Origin: Sulfurimonas sp.
GTDB lineage: Bacteria > Campylobacterota > Campylobacteria > Campylobacterales > Sulfurimonadaceae
Assembly: GCF_023229025.1 (NCBI RefSeq)
Contig: NZ_JALOAA010000012.1
Coordinates: 1 to 56,920, forward strand
Length of the DNA: 56,920 bases
Reading direction: 5' to 3'
This document shows positions 25,445 to 35,215 of this stretch, piece after piece. The position numbers and the translations under genes were made by a program. Below the pieces are notes generated by a model. The model made no database searches and had not been told where the DNA came from. It saw only the letters and a program-made list of their open reading frames with translations. Within the stretch, counting starts at the first letter, position 1; each line of letters starts with the position of its first letter.

Positions 25445-25696
25445 GTGATTAGTAGTTTTGATTTAAGTAATCCACTTGTTTGTGAGGGAATTATAGGCGA
25501 TGGCTGCGGCGGTGGGAGAATATTTTTTATAGATAATGAAACTCTCTACGCACATGATCCGCTCTCAAAGGAGAACAGAGAGCTGCTTAAAAATATAAAA
25601 AAAGCAAAAAAGATAAGCAAAAAAGGTTGCTTAATAACTATAGAGTGCAAAGATGAGAAGATAGAGTTTGACCTCTCAAGAGTGAGTGCGGGTTAA
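25445..25696 (+). CDS. Small conserved hypothetical protein
   Basis: This 83-residue protein is read from a GTG, with AAGGAG placed 7 bases before it. It is soluble, with a Gly/Cys-rich stretch IIGDGCGGGRIFF and a Lys-rich middle. I do not recognise a family. Its position directly after the TcdA-like gene (10-base gap) and before the greA promoter makes it the last gene of the surE operon, so a link to tRNA or cofactor chemistry is possible but unproven. The two cysteines at C13 and C21 are the only striking feature. Confidence 0.7.
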   Translation: MISSFDLSNPLVCEGIIGDGCGGGRIFFIDNETLYAHDPLSKENRELLKNIKKAKKISKKGCLITIECKDEKIEFDLSRVSAG

Positions 25697-25706
25697 TAAA
25701 GTCTGG

Positions 25707-25712
25707 TATAAT
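25707..25712 (+). promoter_or_regulatory. Predicted -10 element (TATAAT) for greA
   Basis: A perfect TATAAT lies 36 bases upstream of the greA ATG, giving a leader of about 30 bases that includes an AGGGTG ribosome binding site. No -35 is apparent. Confidence 0.55.
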
Positions 25713-25748
25713 GAGTGAAAAATTTATAATTGCAGGGTGACTTGATTT

Positions 25749-26246
25749 ATGGAAAAAATAGAGCCTATGACGCTGTTTGGATACAACAAACTCCAAGCAG
25801 AAGTAAAAGATTTAAAAAACGTAAAAAGACCTGCCGTGGTCAAGGCGATAGAAGAGGCGCTTGAGCATGGCGATTTGAAGGAAAATTCCGAGTATCATGC
25901 AGCAAAAGAGCAGCAAAAGCATATTGACATGAGATTAGCTGAGCTCGCAGAGTTGATAAGCTCCTCAAAGATTGTTGATCCTACTGAACTTGAACACTCA
26001 AGAGTTAGTTTTGGCTCAACCGTTACGCTATGCGATGTTGAGAGTGATGAAGAGTTTACATATACTATTGTAGGCGGATGTGAATCAAACCCTGATATGG
26101 GGCTTATCTCTTTTAACTCACCTATGGCAAAACAGCTTCTAGGGCGCGAAGAGGGAGATGATGTTAAGATTAATCTACCAAGCGGAACAAAAGAGTTTGA
26201 GATAATAGAAGTAAGATATCAGGAGATAGTTTTTGAGTGTCATTAA
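25749..26246 (+). CDS. greA: Transcription elongation factor GreA
   Basis: GreA rescues backtracked RNA polymerase by stimulating transcript cleavage. The 165-residue protein has an N-terminal coiled coil (about 8-75) with the conserved acidic tip region and EHGDLKENSEYHAAKEQQ. A C-terminal FKBP-like domain follows, with NSPMAKQLLGREEGD. The length is normal. The argC start overlaps its stop by 14 bases. Confidence 0.96.
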   Translation: MEKIEPMTLFGYNKLQAEVKDLKNVKRPAVVKAIEEALEHGDLKENSEYHAAKEQQKHIDMRLAELAELISSSKIVDPTELEHSRVSFGSTVTLCDVESDEEFTYTIVGGCESNPDMGLISFNSPMAKQLLGREEGDDVKINLPSGTKEFEIIEVRYQEIVFECH

Positions 26247-27237
26247 TGTTGGAGTTATCGGTGCAAGCGGCTATACAGGGCTTGAACTTTTAAAAATTCT
26301 TATCCATCATCCAAAATTCAACCTCTCTTATGTTGCAAATACGGAGGGGGCAACGACTCTAGACGCACTCCATCCATCACTAAATAAAGTCTCTGATTTA
26401 GTGGTGAAAAAAGCCGATATTGATGAGTGTAAAGAGAGTTGTGAACTTGTTTTTTTGGCTGTTCCTCATCAGAGCGCAATGGCTTACGTAAAACCTCTTA
26501 TACAAAAAGGTGTAAAAGTTGTTGATCTCTCAGCCGATTATAGACTTCCTCAGGATATTTATGAAGCATTTTACTGTCCTCATACAGATGCAGAGAATCT
26601 CCATCGCGCTGTATATGGGCTTCCGGAACTTTTTTACAAAGAGCTAAAGTCAGCTTCTTTAGTCGCAAATCCGGGATGCTTTCCGACATCTGCAATTTTA
26701 GGAGTGCTTCCATTTATGGATAAAAGAGTAAAAAATACTCCTATTATAATTGACGCAAAGACGGGTGTGAGCGGAGCTGGAAAAAAGCTAAGCGAGACAA
26801 CGCACTTTGTAAATATTAATGATAATCTTTTTGCTTATAATCCTTTTGCACACAGACATGCACCTGAAATTGCACAAAAACTCGGTGTTGATTTTGATGA
26901 GGTTAATTTTGTTCCTCATTTATGCCCTATAACACGTGGAATGCTTAGCTCTATCTATATCCAAGTAGAGGGAGATTTTGATGCGCATGAACTTCTTGAG
27001 ACTTACTATAGAGATGCAAGATATGTGAGAGCTAGTAAAAATCCGGTTGACATGAAAAACGTAGCGGGAACAAATTTTTGTGATATCTATGTAAAAAGGA
27101 GAGGCAATCTTCTTTTTATCTCAAGTGCAATTGACAACCTAATGAGAGGTGCATCATCTGCAGCAGTAGTAAATGCAAACCTTATGATGGGGCTTGATGA
27201 AGAGTTGGGGATACCAAATATTGCTTATGTCCCATGA
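26233..27237 (+). CDS. argC: N-acetyl-gamma-glutamyl-phosphate reductase
   Basis: This is the third step of arginine biosynthesis, an NADPH-dependent reduction. The 334-residue protein has the nucleotide loop GASGYTGLELL, the catalytic cysteine C149 in ANPGCFPTS, and HRHAPEI. It starts with TTG; AGGAG 7 bases upstream (26221-26225) supports this even though it lies inside greA. The downstream phosphoesterase gene starts within its last codons. Confidence 0.95.
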   Translation: MSVINVGVIGASGYTGLELLKILIHHPKFNLSYVANTEGATTLDALHPSLNKVSDLVVKKADIDECKESCELVFLAVPHQSAMAYVKPLIQKGVKVVDLSADYRLPQDIYEAFYCPHTDAENLHRAVYGLPELFYKELKSASLVANPGCFPTSAILGVLPFMDKRVKNTPIIIDAKTGVSGAGKKLSETTHFVNINDNLFAYNPFAHRHAPEIAQKLGVDFDEVNFVPHLCPITRGMLSSIYIQVEGDFDAHELLETYYRDARYVRASKNPVDMKNVAGTNFCDIYVKRRGNLLFISSAIDNLMRGASSAAVVNANLMMGLDEELGIPNIAYVP

Positions 27238-27964
27238 TTTAGAGATAAAAGAGGGCGCATTTATTGTAGCGGATGCGCACTATTCACATAAACGCCCTGA
27301 TTTTTTAGATTTTTTAAAAGATATTTACGCAAAAAAACTTCTTCCCACACAGCTTATTTTGATGGGCGATATCTTTGATGCGCTTTTTGGAGAGATACCC
27401 TATACGCAAATTGTAAATCAAGAGGCGATTGGGCTTATAAACGAGATATCTAAAAGAGTAGAGGTAATATATATTGAGGGAAACCACGACTTTAATCTTA
27501 AAAATGTTTTTCCGGATGCAAAAGTGTTTCCAATCTCCGCCCAGCCTCTTACATGTACAGCTCATGGCAAAAAAGTTCTGCTGTGTCATGGTGATATAGA
27601 GAGTGATTTTGGCTATAGAGTCTATACGTCACTGATTAGAAACCCTTTAGTTCTCTATATACTAAGGATTATTGACTCTTTAACTAACCATGCTATTTTA
27701 AAGCGTCTTGATACCTACTTGAGTAAAAAAAATGATTGCAAAGAGTTTTTAGGATTTGAGAGTTTTATCTCAAAAAGATTGGATAGCAAATTTAGTTGCG
27801 ACTACTTTATAGAGGGACATTTCCATCAAAACAAAACTATAAGGCTAAAAGATTTTATCTATATAAATTTAAGTGCTTTTGCGTGCAATCAAAGATATTT
27901 TATAGTAGAATCAAAAAATAGCTTACAGTTTTTGCAAGAAAAAAATTTCTCAAAAGGGAATTAA
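27227..27964 (+). CDS. LpxH-like metallophosphoesterase
   Basis: This 245-residue protein has a full calcineurin-like metal set: D-x-H in VADAHYS, GD in LMGDIFDALFG, GNHD in EGNHDFN, HGD in CHGDIES and GHFH. Order and size fit UDP-2,3-diacylglucosamine hydrolase, which makes lipid X in lipid A synthesis. The family is broad, so the substrate is uncertain. I chose the ATG at 27227, overlapping argC by 11 bases, rather than a TTG at 27194 that would lengthen the overlap to 44. Confidence 0.8.
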   Translation: MSHDLEIKEGAFIVADAHYSHKRPDFLDFLKDIYAKKLLPTQLILMGDIFDALFGEIPYTQIVNQEAIGLINEISKRVEVIYIEGNHDFNLKNVFPDAKVFPISAQPLTCTAHGKKVLLCHGDIESDFGYRVYTSLIRNPLVLYILRIIDSLTNHAILKRLDTYLSKKNDCKEFLGFESFISKRLDSKFSCDYFIEGHFHQNKTIRLKDFIYINLSAFACNQRYFIVESKNSLQFLQEKNFSKGN

Positions 27965-27967
27965 AGT

Positions 27968-28909
27968 ATGAATATAGAAAGTTCGTTAAAAATCGGTTCT
28001 AATGAGATGGAACTTGTAGATTTCCGAATCTTTAAGCAAGAAGAAGACAGAGTCTATGAAGGGATTTATGGAATTAATGTTTCAAAAGTTAGAGAGATAA
28101 TAAAATTACCAAAGCTAACAGAACTACCCGGAACTCCTGAGTTTATAGAGGGTATATTTGACTTAAGAAGTGTTGTTATACCTGTAGTGAATTTAGCAAA
28201 ATGGATGAGGATAGATGAGCCTGAGAATTTACAAAAAAACTCTAGAGTAATAATTACCGAGTTTAATAATGTGCTTATCGGGTTTATAGTTCATGAAGCA
28301 AAAAGAATTAGAAGAATAAGTTGGGCAGATATAGAGCCTGCATCTTTTGTAAGTGACAATACTACTCTTGATGGCAGCAAGATAACGGGTGTTACTAAAA
28401 TAGAAGGGGATAATGTTCTTCTTATATTAGATCTAGAGAGTGTTATACAGGATTTGGGTCTTTATGAGCCCGATACAAACTTTATCGCCTCTAAAGATGA
28501 GATGTTTTCAGGGATAGCCCTTATTTTAGATGATAGCTCAACAGCTAGAAAAATTGTAAAAGAGGCACTTGTTAATATGGGCTTTGATGTTCTTGAAGCG
28601 AGGGATGGAGAAGAGGGCTTAGAGAAGCTTGATGAGCTATATGAACTCTACGGTAAAGATTTATCCCAGAGACTCAAAATAATAATCTCTGATGTGGAGA
28701 TGCCTAGAATGGATGGATTTCATTTTGCGGCAAATGCAAAAGAGGATGAGAGGTTTAGTACTATACCGATTGTTTTTAACACATCTATCAGCGGTCACTT
28801 TAGTGAAGAGAGAGGTGCTGAAGCAGGTGGCGAGAGTTATCTAGTTAAATTTAAAGCAAGTGAATTTCATGATGAAGTAGCACGAATAGTTCGTGCGCAT
28901 ACAAAGTAG
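27968..28909 (+). CDS. cheV: Chemotaxis coupling/receiver protein CheV
   Basis: The 313-residue protein has a CheW domain (about 15-160) followed by a receiver domain (about 185-310), the defining CheV order. The phosphoacceptor is in IISDVEMPRMDG, with acidic DDSS near residue 190 and a K in YLVKF. CheV couples receptors to CheA and acts as a phosphate sink in Campylobacterota. It starts 3 bases after the phosphoesterase gene and precedes cheA by 10 bases. Confidence 0.95.
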   Translation: MNIESSLKIGSNEMELVDFRIFKQEEDRVYEGIYGINVSKVREIIKLPKLTELPGTPEFIEGIFDLRSVVIPVVNLAKWMRIDEPENLQKNSRVIITEFNNVLIGFIVHEAKRIRRISWADIEPASFVSDNTTLDGSKITGVTKIEGDNVLLILDLESVIQDLGLYEPDTNFIASKDEMFSGIALILDDSSTARKIVKEALVNMGFDVLEARDGEEGLEKLDELYELYGKDLSQRLKIIISDVEMPRMDGFHFAANAKEDERFSTIPIVFNTSISGHFSEERGAEAGGESYLVKFKASEFHDEVARIVRAHTK

Positions 28910-28919
28910 GAGTTAAAAT

Positions 28920-31259
28920 ATGGATGAATTTCAAGAGATACTACAAGATTTTTTAGTTGAGTCCTTTGAGCTGATTGAACAGCTAGATCAAGACTTGGTA
29001 GAGTTGGAACACAACCCTCAAGACTTAGAACTTTTAAATAGAATATTTCGTGTTGCGCATACAATAAAAGGTGCCTCATCTTTTCTTAATTTTGATGTTT
29101 TAACTCATTTGACTCATCATATGGAAGATGTTTTAAATAAGGCAAGACATGGGGAGTTGATTATTGATGCTGATATTATGGATGTCATCTTAGAGTCTAT
29201 CGACTTAATGAAGGCTCTTTTAAATATCATTCGAGATACAAGTTCTGACTCCGGTATAGATGTCTCGGCTTGTGTTAGCAGACTTGATGAGTGTACCGGC
29301 GGAGGCGCAAAAGATGCAAAAGAGGAGCCTCTTATCGAGGAGGAGCCTGAAGAAGATGAAGCAGACTATGAAAATATGGATCCCGATGAGCTAGAAGCGG
29401 AAATTGAGAGACTCCTGCAGCAGAGACAAGCTGAGGATAAAGCAAAAAGAGAGGCTAAATCTGCAAATGAATCAGAAAAAGAGACTCCTCAACCGGAGGC
29501 ATCTGTTTCAAAAACTCCGGTAGCAGTGACTCCAACGCCAAAACCTGCTTCCGTAGAGGAGGATTCCGATTCTTCTGATAATGTTAAAGCTGCGGCACCG
29601 ACAAAAAAGGTATCTGCCGTTGAGCAGACTATACGTGTTGATGTTAAAAGACTTGACCACCTTATGAATCTAATAGGGGAGCTTGTTCTAGCTAAAAATA
29701 GGCTTATAAAAATAAATGATGATGTTGAAGAGCGCTACGAAGGAGAGGGATTTCTTGAGGAGCTAAATCAAGTTGTCTCTATAGTCTCTCTTGTTACTAC
29801 CGATCTTCAGATAGCGGTTATGAAAACAAGAATGCTTCCTATAGGAAAAGTGTTTAATAAGTTTCCAAGAATGATTCGTGACTTGAGTCGTGAGTTAAAT
29901 AAAAAGATAGAGATTGAGATATTCGGTGAAGATACTGAGCTTGATAAATCTATCGTTGAAGAGGTTGGCGACCCATTAGTTCACATCATAAGAAACTCAT
30001 GCGATCATGGAGTTGAGACGCCGGAGGTACGACTAGAGCATGGTAAAAGTGAGACAGGGAAGATTAAGCTAAAAGCATACAACGAGGGGAATCAGATTGT
30101 CATTCAGATAGATGATAACGGAAAAGGTCTTGATGTAGATATGCTTAAGAAAAAATCTCTTGAAAAGGGAATCATCACTCAGAAAGAGGCTGAGAATATG
30201 AGTGATAAAGATGCGTTTACTCTTATCTTCAAACCTGGTTTCTCTATGGCGGCAAATGTTACAAACGTATCGGGGCGCGGTGTCGGTATGGATGTAGTCA
30301 AGACCAATATTGAAAAACTAAACGGAATAATAGACATAGATAGTGAGCTTGGCGTAGGGACATCTATAAAACTAAAAATCCCATTGACACTCGCCATTAT
30401 TCAGGCACTTTTAGTCGGTGTGCAAGAGGAGCACTACGCTATTCCGCTTGCATCTGTTTTAGAGACGGTAAGAATATCTACAGATGAAGTTTATACGGTA
30501 GAGGGTCGCTCAGTTATGAGGCTTCGCGAAGATGTTCTTTCTTTAGTTCATATCGGAGATATTTTTGAGGTAGAGCGCGTACTTGATACAAGCGAATATG
30601 CTTACGTTGTAGTTCTTGGCTTAGGCACAAGTAAGCTAGGTCTTATCGTAGATACACTTGTAGGTCAAGAAGAGATAGTTATAAAATCACTAGGGGAGTT
30701 CTTAAAAGGCATTGAAGGTATTGCTGGAGCTACAATCCGAGGGGATGGAGGCGTTACGCTTATTGTAGATGTTATTGCAATAATGGATATGGCAAAACGC
30801 GTTAAAGCATCTGCTATAGACTCTACATCAGATGCGGCAATGTTAACTCATGAAAAAACAGAGGCAAGTGATTACACTGTTATGATTGTTGATGACTCCA
30901 AGACAGATAGGACAATCATGAGAAAAGCGCTTGAACCTCTTGGAGTTACTTTGGTTGAAGCCGGAGATGGGCAAGAAGCTTTAAGCATCTTAAAACAGGG
31001 AGATTATAGTTTTGATGCGATATTAGTAGATATTGAGATGCCTAGAATGGATGGATATACATTAGCTACGGAAATTAAAAAATATAACCGTTACAAAAAT
31101 CTGCCTCTAATTGCCGTAACATCACGTACAGGAAAATCTGATCGTATGCGCGGTGTTGAGTCGGGAATGGTAGAGTATATAACCAAGCCATATTCTGCAG
31201 ACTATCTCTCAAGTGTAGTTCAAAGAAACATTAATTTTAGATCGGAGTTTTTAAAATGA
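28920..31259 (+). CDS. cheA: Chemotaxis histidine kinase CheA with C-terminal receiver
   Basis: The 779-residue kinase contains an HPt domain with H47 (VAHTIKGASS), an acidic, proline-rich linker (about 125-225) and a dimerisation domain. The ATPase domain has HIIRNSCDHGVE, DDNGKG and GRGVGMDVVK. A CheW-like domain and a C-terminal receiver (about 655-779, phosphoacceptor in ILVDIEMPRMDG) follow. The added receiver (CheAY) is typical of this phylum and is thought to drain phosphate from CheA. I saw no CheY-binding P2 domain in the linker. cheW overlaps the stop by 4 bases. Confidence 0.96.
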   Translation: MDEFQEILQDFLVESFELIEQLDQDLVELEHNPQDLELLNRIFRVAHTIKGASSFLNFDVLTHLTHHMEDVLNKARHGELIIDADIMDVILESIDLMKALLNIIRDTSSDSGIDVSACVSRLDECTGGGAKDAKEEPLIEEEPEEDEADYENMDPDELEAEIERLLQQRQAEDKAKREAKSANESEKETPQPEASVSKTPVAVTPTPKPASVEEDSDSSDNVKAAAPTKKVSAVEQTIRVDVKRLDHLMNLIGELVLAKNRLIKINDDVEERYEGEGFLEELNQVVSIVSLVTTDLQIAVMKTRMLPIGKVFNKFPRMIRDLSRELNKKIEIEIFGEDTELDKSIVEEVGDPLVHIIRNSCDHGVETPEVRLEHGKSETGKIKLKAYNEGNQIVIQIDDNGKGLDVDMLKKKSLEKGIITQKEAENMSDKDAFTLIFKPGFSMAANVTNVSGRGVGMDVVKTNIEKLNGIIDIDSELGVGTSIKLKIPLTLAIIQALLVGVQEEHYAIPLASVLETVRISTDEVYTVEGRSVMRLREDVLSLVHIGDIFEVERVLDTSEYAYVVVLGLGTSKLGLIVDTLVGQEEIVIKSLGEFLKGIEGIAGATIRGDGGVTLIVDVIAIMDMAKRVKASAIDSTSDAAMLTHEKTEASDYTVMIVDDSKTDRTIMRKALEPLGVTLVEAGDGQEALSILKQGDYSFDAILVDIEMPRMDGYTLATEIKKYNRYKNLPLIAVTSRTGKSDRMRGVESGMVEYITKPYSADYLSSVVQRNINFRSEFLK

Positions 31260-31747
31260 GCGAAAAATTAAAGCAGATTATCAGTAAACAGAATAAAGTA
31301 GAAGAGGATATAAATCACTCCGAAGATATAGTCCAGTTAGTTGGCTTTATTATCGGAGATGAGGAGTACGCAGTTCCTATTTTGGCAATTCAAGAGATTA
31401 TTAAGCCGTTTCCATGGACAAGAGTTCCGCAGGTTCCAAAATATGTAGTTGGTGTATTTAATATGCGTGGCGCAGTTATACCGCTAATTGATCTTCGTTT
31501 GAAGTTTGGACTTAGCCCCAAAAAGCACAATGAAGATACAAGATTTATAGTGATGAGACATGGGGATGATGTAGCAGGATTTGTTATAGATAGGCTTACT
31601 ATGGCAATTAGAATCAAAAAGTCAAGAATAGGTCCTGCACCTGAGACTGCAAACGGAGATAATACACTAATTGACGGTGTCGGCAAGCAAGAGGATAGAA
31701 TAATTACGATTTTAAAGGTAAATAAACTACTTGAGAGAGATTTCTAA
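31256..31747 (+). CDS. cheW: Chemotaxis adaptor CheW
   Basis: This 163-residue protein is one CheW domain (about 22-160) with VQLVGFIIGDEEYAVPI and a VGVFNMRGAVIPLIDLR block, which links receptors to CheA. The ATG overlaps the cheA stop (ATGA type), indicating coupled translation in cheV-cheA-cheW. The STAS-MlaE gene follows by 9 bases, so the chemotaxis and lipid-transport genes may share a transcript. Confidence 0.96.
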   Translation: MSEKLKQIISKQNKVEEDINHSEDIVQLVGFIIGDEEYAVPILAIQEIIKPFPWTRVPQVPKYVVGVFNMRGAVIPLIDLRLKFGLSPKKHNEDTRFIVMRHGDDVAGFVIDRLTMAIRIKKSRIGPAPETANGDNTLIDGVGKQEDRIITILKVNKLLERDF

Positions 31748-31756
31748 CACCTTGCT

Positions 31757-32878
31757 ATGGATAACGCATCTTTAGAAATTACTAACAAAAACAACAGGCT
31801 CTTCTTGGTTTTTGCAGGAGAGCTAACCCTCTACAATATATCTAAACTTCAAACAAAAATAGAAACACTCAATCTAGACCAATCAGAAGAAGTAATTTTA
31901 GACTTTAGTAAAGTTACTTTTTTTGATACCGCATCTGCTTTGATGGTCTATAATTTACAAGAGAGAACTTCTCAAAGTCATATAGAGTTTCAGATTGTAT
32001 CTGCCGGCAAAGATATCACGGATATGATTAAACTTATAAAGATGCACAAAGATAAGACAGAAGCAATAAAGAGGTTGAAAAAAAAGAGTTATTTGGAGAT
32101 GCTAGCTCAACTGCTCTATAGTAAATACTTAGGTTTTTTATCTTTTATGGCTTTTTTTGGAGAGCTTTTTATAAACACTATCTCCTACATCGGTAGAGTT
32201 AAACATATTAGATACAAAGAGATACTTTTTGAAATTAACGAAAATGGCATAAAAGCTATAAGCATTATAAGTATAACTTCGTTTTTAATAGGGTTAGTTG
32301 TAGCTTATCAATCCGCTTATCAGCTAAAACTTTATGGAGCAAATATATTTATTGTAGAGACGCTTGGGCTCTCTATCTTAAGAGAGCTAGCTCCCCTTAT
32401 TACCGCTATCGTAATAGCCGGAAGAAGTGGTTCTGCATTTACTGCGCAGATAGGGGCAATGAAGATAACACAAGAGATTGATGCCATGAGAACTATGGGA
32501 TTTGAGCCTTATAAATTCTTAGTCATTCCAAGAGTAATAGCACTAATGATAATAATGCCCATACTTATTTTTATCGCAGATATTATGGGCATGTTAGGCG
32601 GGATGCTTATCGCTTATAAAGATTTAGATATAAGTACAACTCTATTTATAGATAGATTTAGTGACGTAATAGCGGCAAAACATTTTTTCATAGGAATATT
32701 TAAAGGTCCGTTTTTTGCTTTTTTAATAGCCGTTATCGGCATATATAGAGGTTTAGGCGTAAAAGATGATACTCAAAGCATAGGAATAAATACCAAAAAA
32801 AGTGTTGTTGAGTCAATTTTTGCGGTAATTATGTGTGATGCTCTTTTTTCTATAATTTTTACAAATTTGGGAATATAA
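31757..32878 (+). CDS. mlaE: MlaE-type ABC permease with N-terminal STAS domain
   Basis: This 373-residue protein has a cytoplasmic STAS-like domain (about 1-98, with VILDFSKVTFFDTASALMVY) fused to an MlaE permease (about 115-373) with several membrane helices. The signature region around 215-260 is ELAPLITAIVIAGRSGSAF followed by an EIDAMRTMGF cytoplasmic loop. In E. coli the STAS protein MlaB is separate and the permease MlaE stands alone; the fusion is common elsewhere. It forms the inner-membrane core that moves phospholipids between membranes. Confidence 0.92.
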   Translation: MDNASLEITNKNNRLFLVFAGELTLYNISKLQTKIETLNLDQSEEVILDFSKVTFFDTASALMVYNLQERTSQSHIEFQIVSAGKDITDMIKLIKMHKDKTEAIKRLKKKSYLEMLAQLLYSKYLGFLSFMAFFGELFINTISYIGRVKHIRYKEILFEINENGIKAISIISITSFLIGLVVAYQSAYQLKLYGANIFIVETLGLSILRELAPLITAIVIAGRSGSAFTAQIGAMKITQEIDAMRTMGFEPYKFLVIPRVIALMIIMPILIFIADIMGMLGGMLIAYKDLDISTTLFIDRFSDVIAAKHFFIGIFKGPFFAFLIAVIGIYRGLGVKDDTQSIGINTKKSVVESIFAVIMCDALFSIIFTNLGI

Positions 32879-33615
32879 TGAAATATATTATTGAAGTATC
32901 GGATTTAAAAACTGTTTTTGGCGATAAAGTAGTTCATGACGGTTTAAATATGAAGATAAAAGAGGGTGAAATTTATGGCATTGTAGGACCAAGTGGAAGC
33001 GGTAAAACAACACTTGTCAGAGAGATGTTGATGCTCCAAGAGATAAATAGCGGAACTATAGAAGTATTGGGATATAACATAAGCAATATTAACCACATAC
33101 AAGCGCAGGAGCTTAGACAGCAGTGGGGCGTTTTATTTCAGGCAGGAGCTCTTTTCTCCTCCTTAAATCTAAGAGAAAATATCGCATTGCCGCTTATTGA
33201 GTATAGTGATTTGTCTAGAAAAACTATTGATGAGATAGTTGATTTTAAGCTCAGTATTGTTGGATTAAAGCCTAATGATGCCTCTCTTTTTCCTTCTCAA
33301 CTAAGTGGAGGAATGAAGAAAAAAGCCTCCCTTGCTCGCTCATTAGCCATGGACCCAAAGCTTCTGTTTTTAGATGAGCCTACAAGTGGATTAGATCCTA
33401 TATCTGCAAGAGATTTTGATGCTTTGATACTTAAACTACGCGATATTTTAAAATTAACGGTAGTTATGGTTTCTCATGATTTACAGTCAATTTATGATAC
33501 AATAGATACACTTGCTGTTATAGATGATAAAAAGATAGTCTATGAAGGAAGTGTTGATAATATTTCAACTTTTGATAATGAATTTATAAGAACTTTCTTT
33601 AAAGGGTATATATAA
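32878..33615 (+). CDS. mlaF: Mla-type ABC transporter ATP-binding protein
   Basis: The 245-residue ATPase powers the permease encoded just upstream (the start and stop codons share a base). Walker A is GPSGSGKTT (about 38-46), the signature is LSGGMKKKA, Walker B is LLFLDEPTSGLDP and the switch His is in VSHD. Length and motifs are complete. The Lys-rich signature is usual for MlaF/Ttg2A proteins. Confidence 0.95.
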   Translation: MKYIIEVSDLKTVFGDKVVHDGLNMKIKEGEIYGIVGPSGSGKTTLVREMLMLQEINSGTIEVLGYNISNINHIQAQELRQQWGVLFQAGALFSSLNLRENIALPLIEYSDLSRKTIDEIVDFKLSIVGLKPNDASLFPSQLSGGMKKKASLARSLAMDPKLLFLDEPTSGLDPISARDFDALILKLRDILKLTVVMVSHDLQSIYDTIDTLAVIDDKKIVYEGSVDNISTFDNEFIRTFFKGYI

Positions 33616-33654
33616 AATGCGCTGTTATAGTTATATGCTAAGAGGGAAGCTTTA

Positions 33655-34620
33655 ATGAACAATAGAGTCAATTATGCTTTAGTCGGTGCTTTGGTAATTT
33701 TAGGAGTTATCGGCATGGGACTCTTTGGTTTTTGGTTGGTAAAACCTTCCAAAGAGAGTGAACTAGAGAGATATATTATATATTTTAACGAATCTGTTTT
33801 AGGTCTAAATATTGATGCTCCCGTTAAGTACAAAGGGCTTAGTGTCGGAAAAGTTATAAAACTTAGTATAAGTCATGATGATTTAGAGCAGGTTGAGGTT
33901 CTTATTGAGATACTAAAGGAGACTCCGGTTAAAACTTCAACGGAGGCACAACTTACTTCTCAAGGTATTACGGGACTTAGCTATATAAACCTTACAGTAA
34001 ATAATGAAATAGATGCAAAACCTCTTGTTCCAGAGGAGAATAAGGAGTACTCTGTTATTAAATCAATTCCATCTACTTTTGTAAAGATAGAGAACAGATT
34101 TATAGATATGTTTGAAGATTTAGCAGATACTTTACAAAAGACACGCGAATTGCTTAGAGACGAGAATCAACAAGACTTCTCTTTGCTTATTAAAAATAGT
34201 GCGGATATGATGAATAAAATAAATGAGACACTAGACGAAGAGACAATCAATAACTTTAAGAGTACAGTTAAAAATCTAAATAGTGCATCAGAAAAACTTG
34301 ATAAATTAATGCCTCAAATTGAGATACTAGTTGATAATAGCATTAGCTTTGAAGATAATATTTCAGCTGCATTTAGCTCAATAAAAGATAGTTATCTTAG
34401 TGTAGAGGATGCTATGGATACTATTAACAAGGCATTAGAGAGTGGGGAGTTTAATATAAAAGAGATGAGCAGCGATATTTTGCCGACAATAAACAGTGCT
34501 TTTATGGATATGCAAACTCTTATTATAGAGATCCAAGAGACGCTCAAAAGACATGAGAGAAGTCCGGCAGATTTACTGTTTTTAAAAGAAGAGATTAAAA
34601 AAGGACCGGGGGAGAAGTGA
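33655..34620 (+). CDS. mlaD: MlaD/MCE-domain periplasmic lipid carrier
   Basis: This 321-residue protein has one N-terminal membrane helix (about 8-28) and an MCE domain (about 38-115, with FNESVLGLNIDAPVKYKGL and TSQGITGLSYINL). A long helical, coiled-coil-like tail (about 145-300) is predicted to extend into the periplasm. E. coli MlaD (183 residues) has no such tail; it is more like the longer MCE proteins. GAGGGAAG lies before the ATG. It probably bridges the permease and the lipoprotein encoded next. Confidence 0.93.
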   Translation: MNNRVNYALVGALVILGVIGMGLFGFWLVKPSKESELERYIIYFNESVLGLNIDAPVKYKGLSVGKVIKLSISHDDLEQVEVLIEILKETPVKTSTEAQLTSQGITGLSYINLTVNNEIDAKPLVPEENKEYSVIKSIPSTFVKIENRFIDMFEDLADTLQKTRELLRDENQQDFSLLIKNSADMMNKINETLDEETINNFKSTVKNLNSASEKLDKLMPQIEILVDNSISFEDNISAAFSSIKDSYLSVEDAMDTINKALESGEFNIKEMSSDILPTINSAFMDMQTLIIEIQETLKRHERSPADLLFLKEEIKKGPGEK

Positions 34621-34621
34621 T

Positions 34622-35215
34622 ATGAGAGTTATATTAGTTATTTTAGCAATACTCCTTAGTGGTTGTACAACTATAAAGCCGCCTGTAGCAGAGTATAATA
34701 TTGCTCTAAAAGATATTAAGATTAACGGTAGTTCCTCAGCTTGTCAAGATAAATCATTAAAGATTTTAAAAGCATTTAGTTCCAATTCACTAAATTCTGT
34801 AAAAATGGACTATGTGGATTCAAGCGGCAGAGTCTACTCTTACTCACAATCGCAGTGGCAGGAGTCGCCAAGCGATATAGTTACCTCATTGTTACTAGAA
34901 AATATAAGAGATTCTAAAATATTTAGCACTCTTCATCCATCAAAATCAAGAGTGAAAAGTGATTTTATTTTAGAGACAAATATAGAGAAGTTTATGCAGT
35001 TTTACTCCAGTGATATGAAAGCCTCGCATGTAGAGGTTACTCTAAGTTTGTCGCTTATAGATGCAAAAACAAACAGTGTAGTTGCCTCTAAAACTTCTAC
35101 TTCGCAAGTAAATACTACAACAGTTGATGCAAATGGCGGAGTGAAAGCTTTTGAGACGGCACTTTTGGAGATAGTTTCTAAAAATATTGAGTGGTTAAAC
35201 GGGGTTTGCAGATGA
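34622..35215 (+). CDS. ABC-transport auxiliary lipoprotein (PqiC/MlaX-like)
   Basis: This 197-residue protein has a signal peptide with lipobox L12-S13-G14-C15, so it is an outer-membrane or periplasmic lipoprotein. The mature part resembles the ABC_trans_aux family often placed after mlaD-like genes. It starts one base after mlaD and overlaps pepP (ATGA), so it belongs to the same operon. It is likely the partner that hands lipids to the outer membrane; this role is inferred from position. Confidence 0.75.
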   Translation: MRVILVILAILLSGCTTIKPPVAEYNIALKDIKINGSSSACQDKSLKILKAFSSNSLNSVKMDYVDSSGRVYSYSQSQWQESPSDIVTSLLLENIRDSKIFSTLHPSKSRVKSDFILETNIEKFMQFYSSDMKASHVEVTLSLSLIDAKTNSVVASKTSTSQVNTTTVDANGGVKAFETALLEIVSKNIEWLNGVCR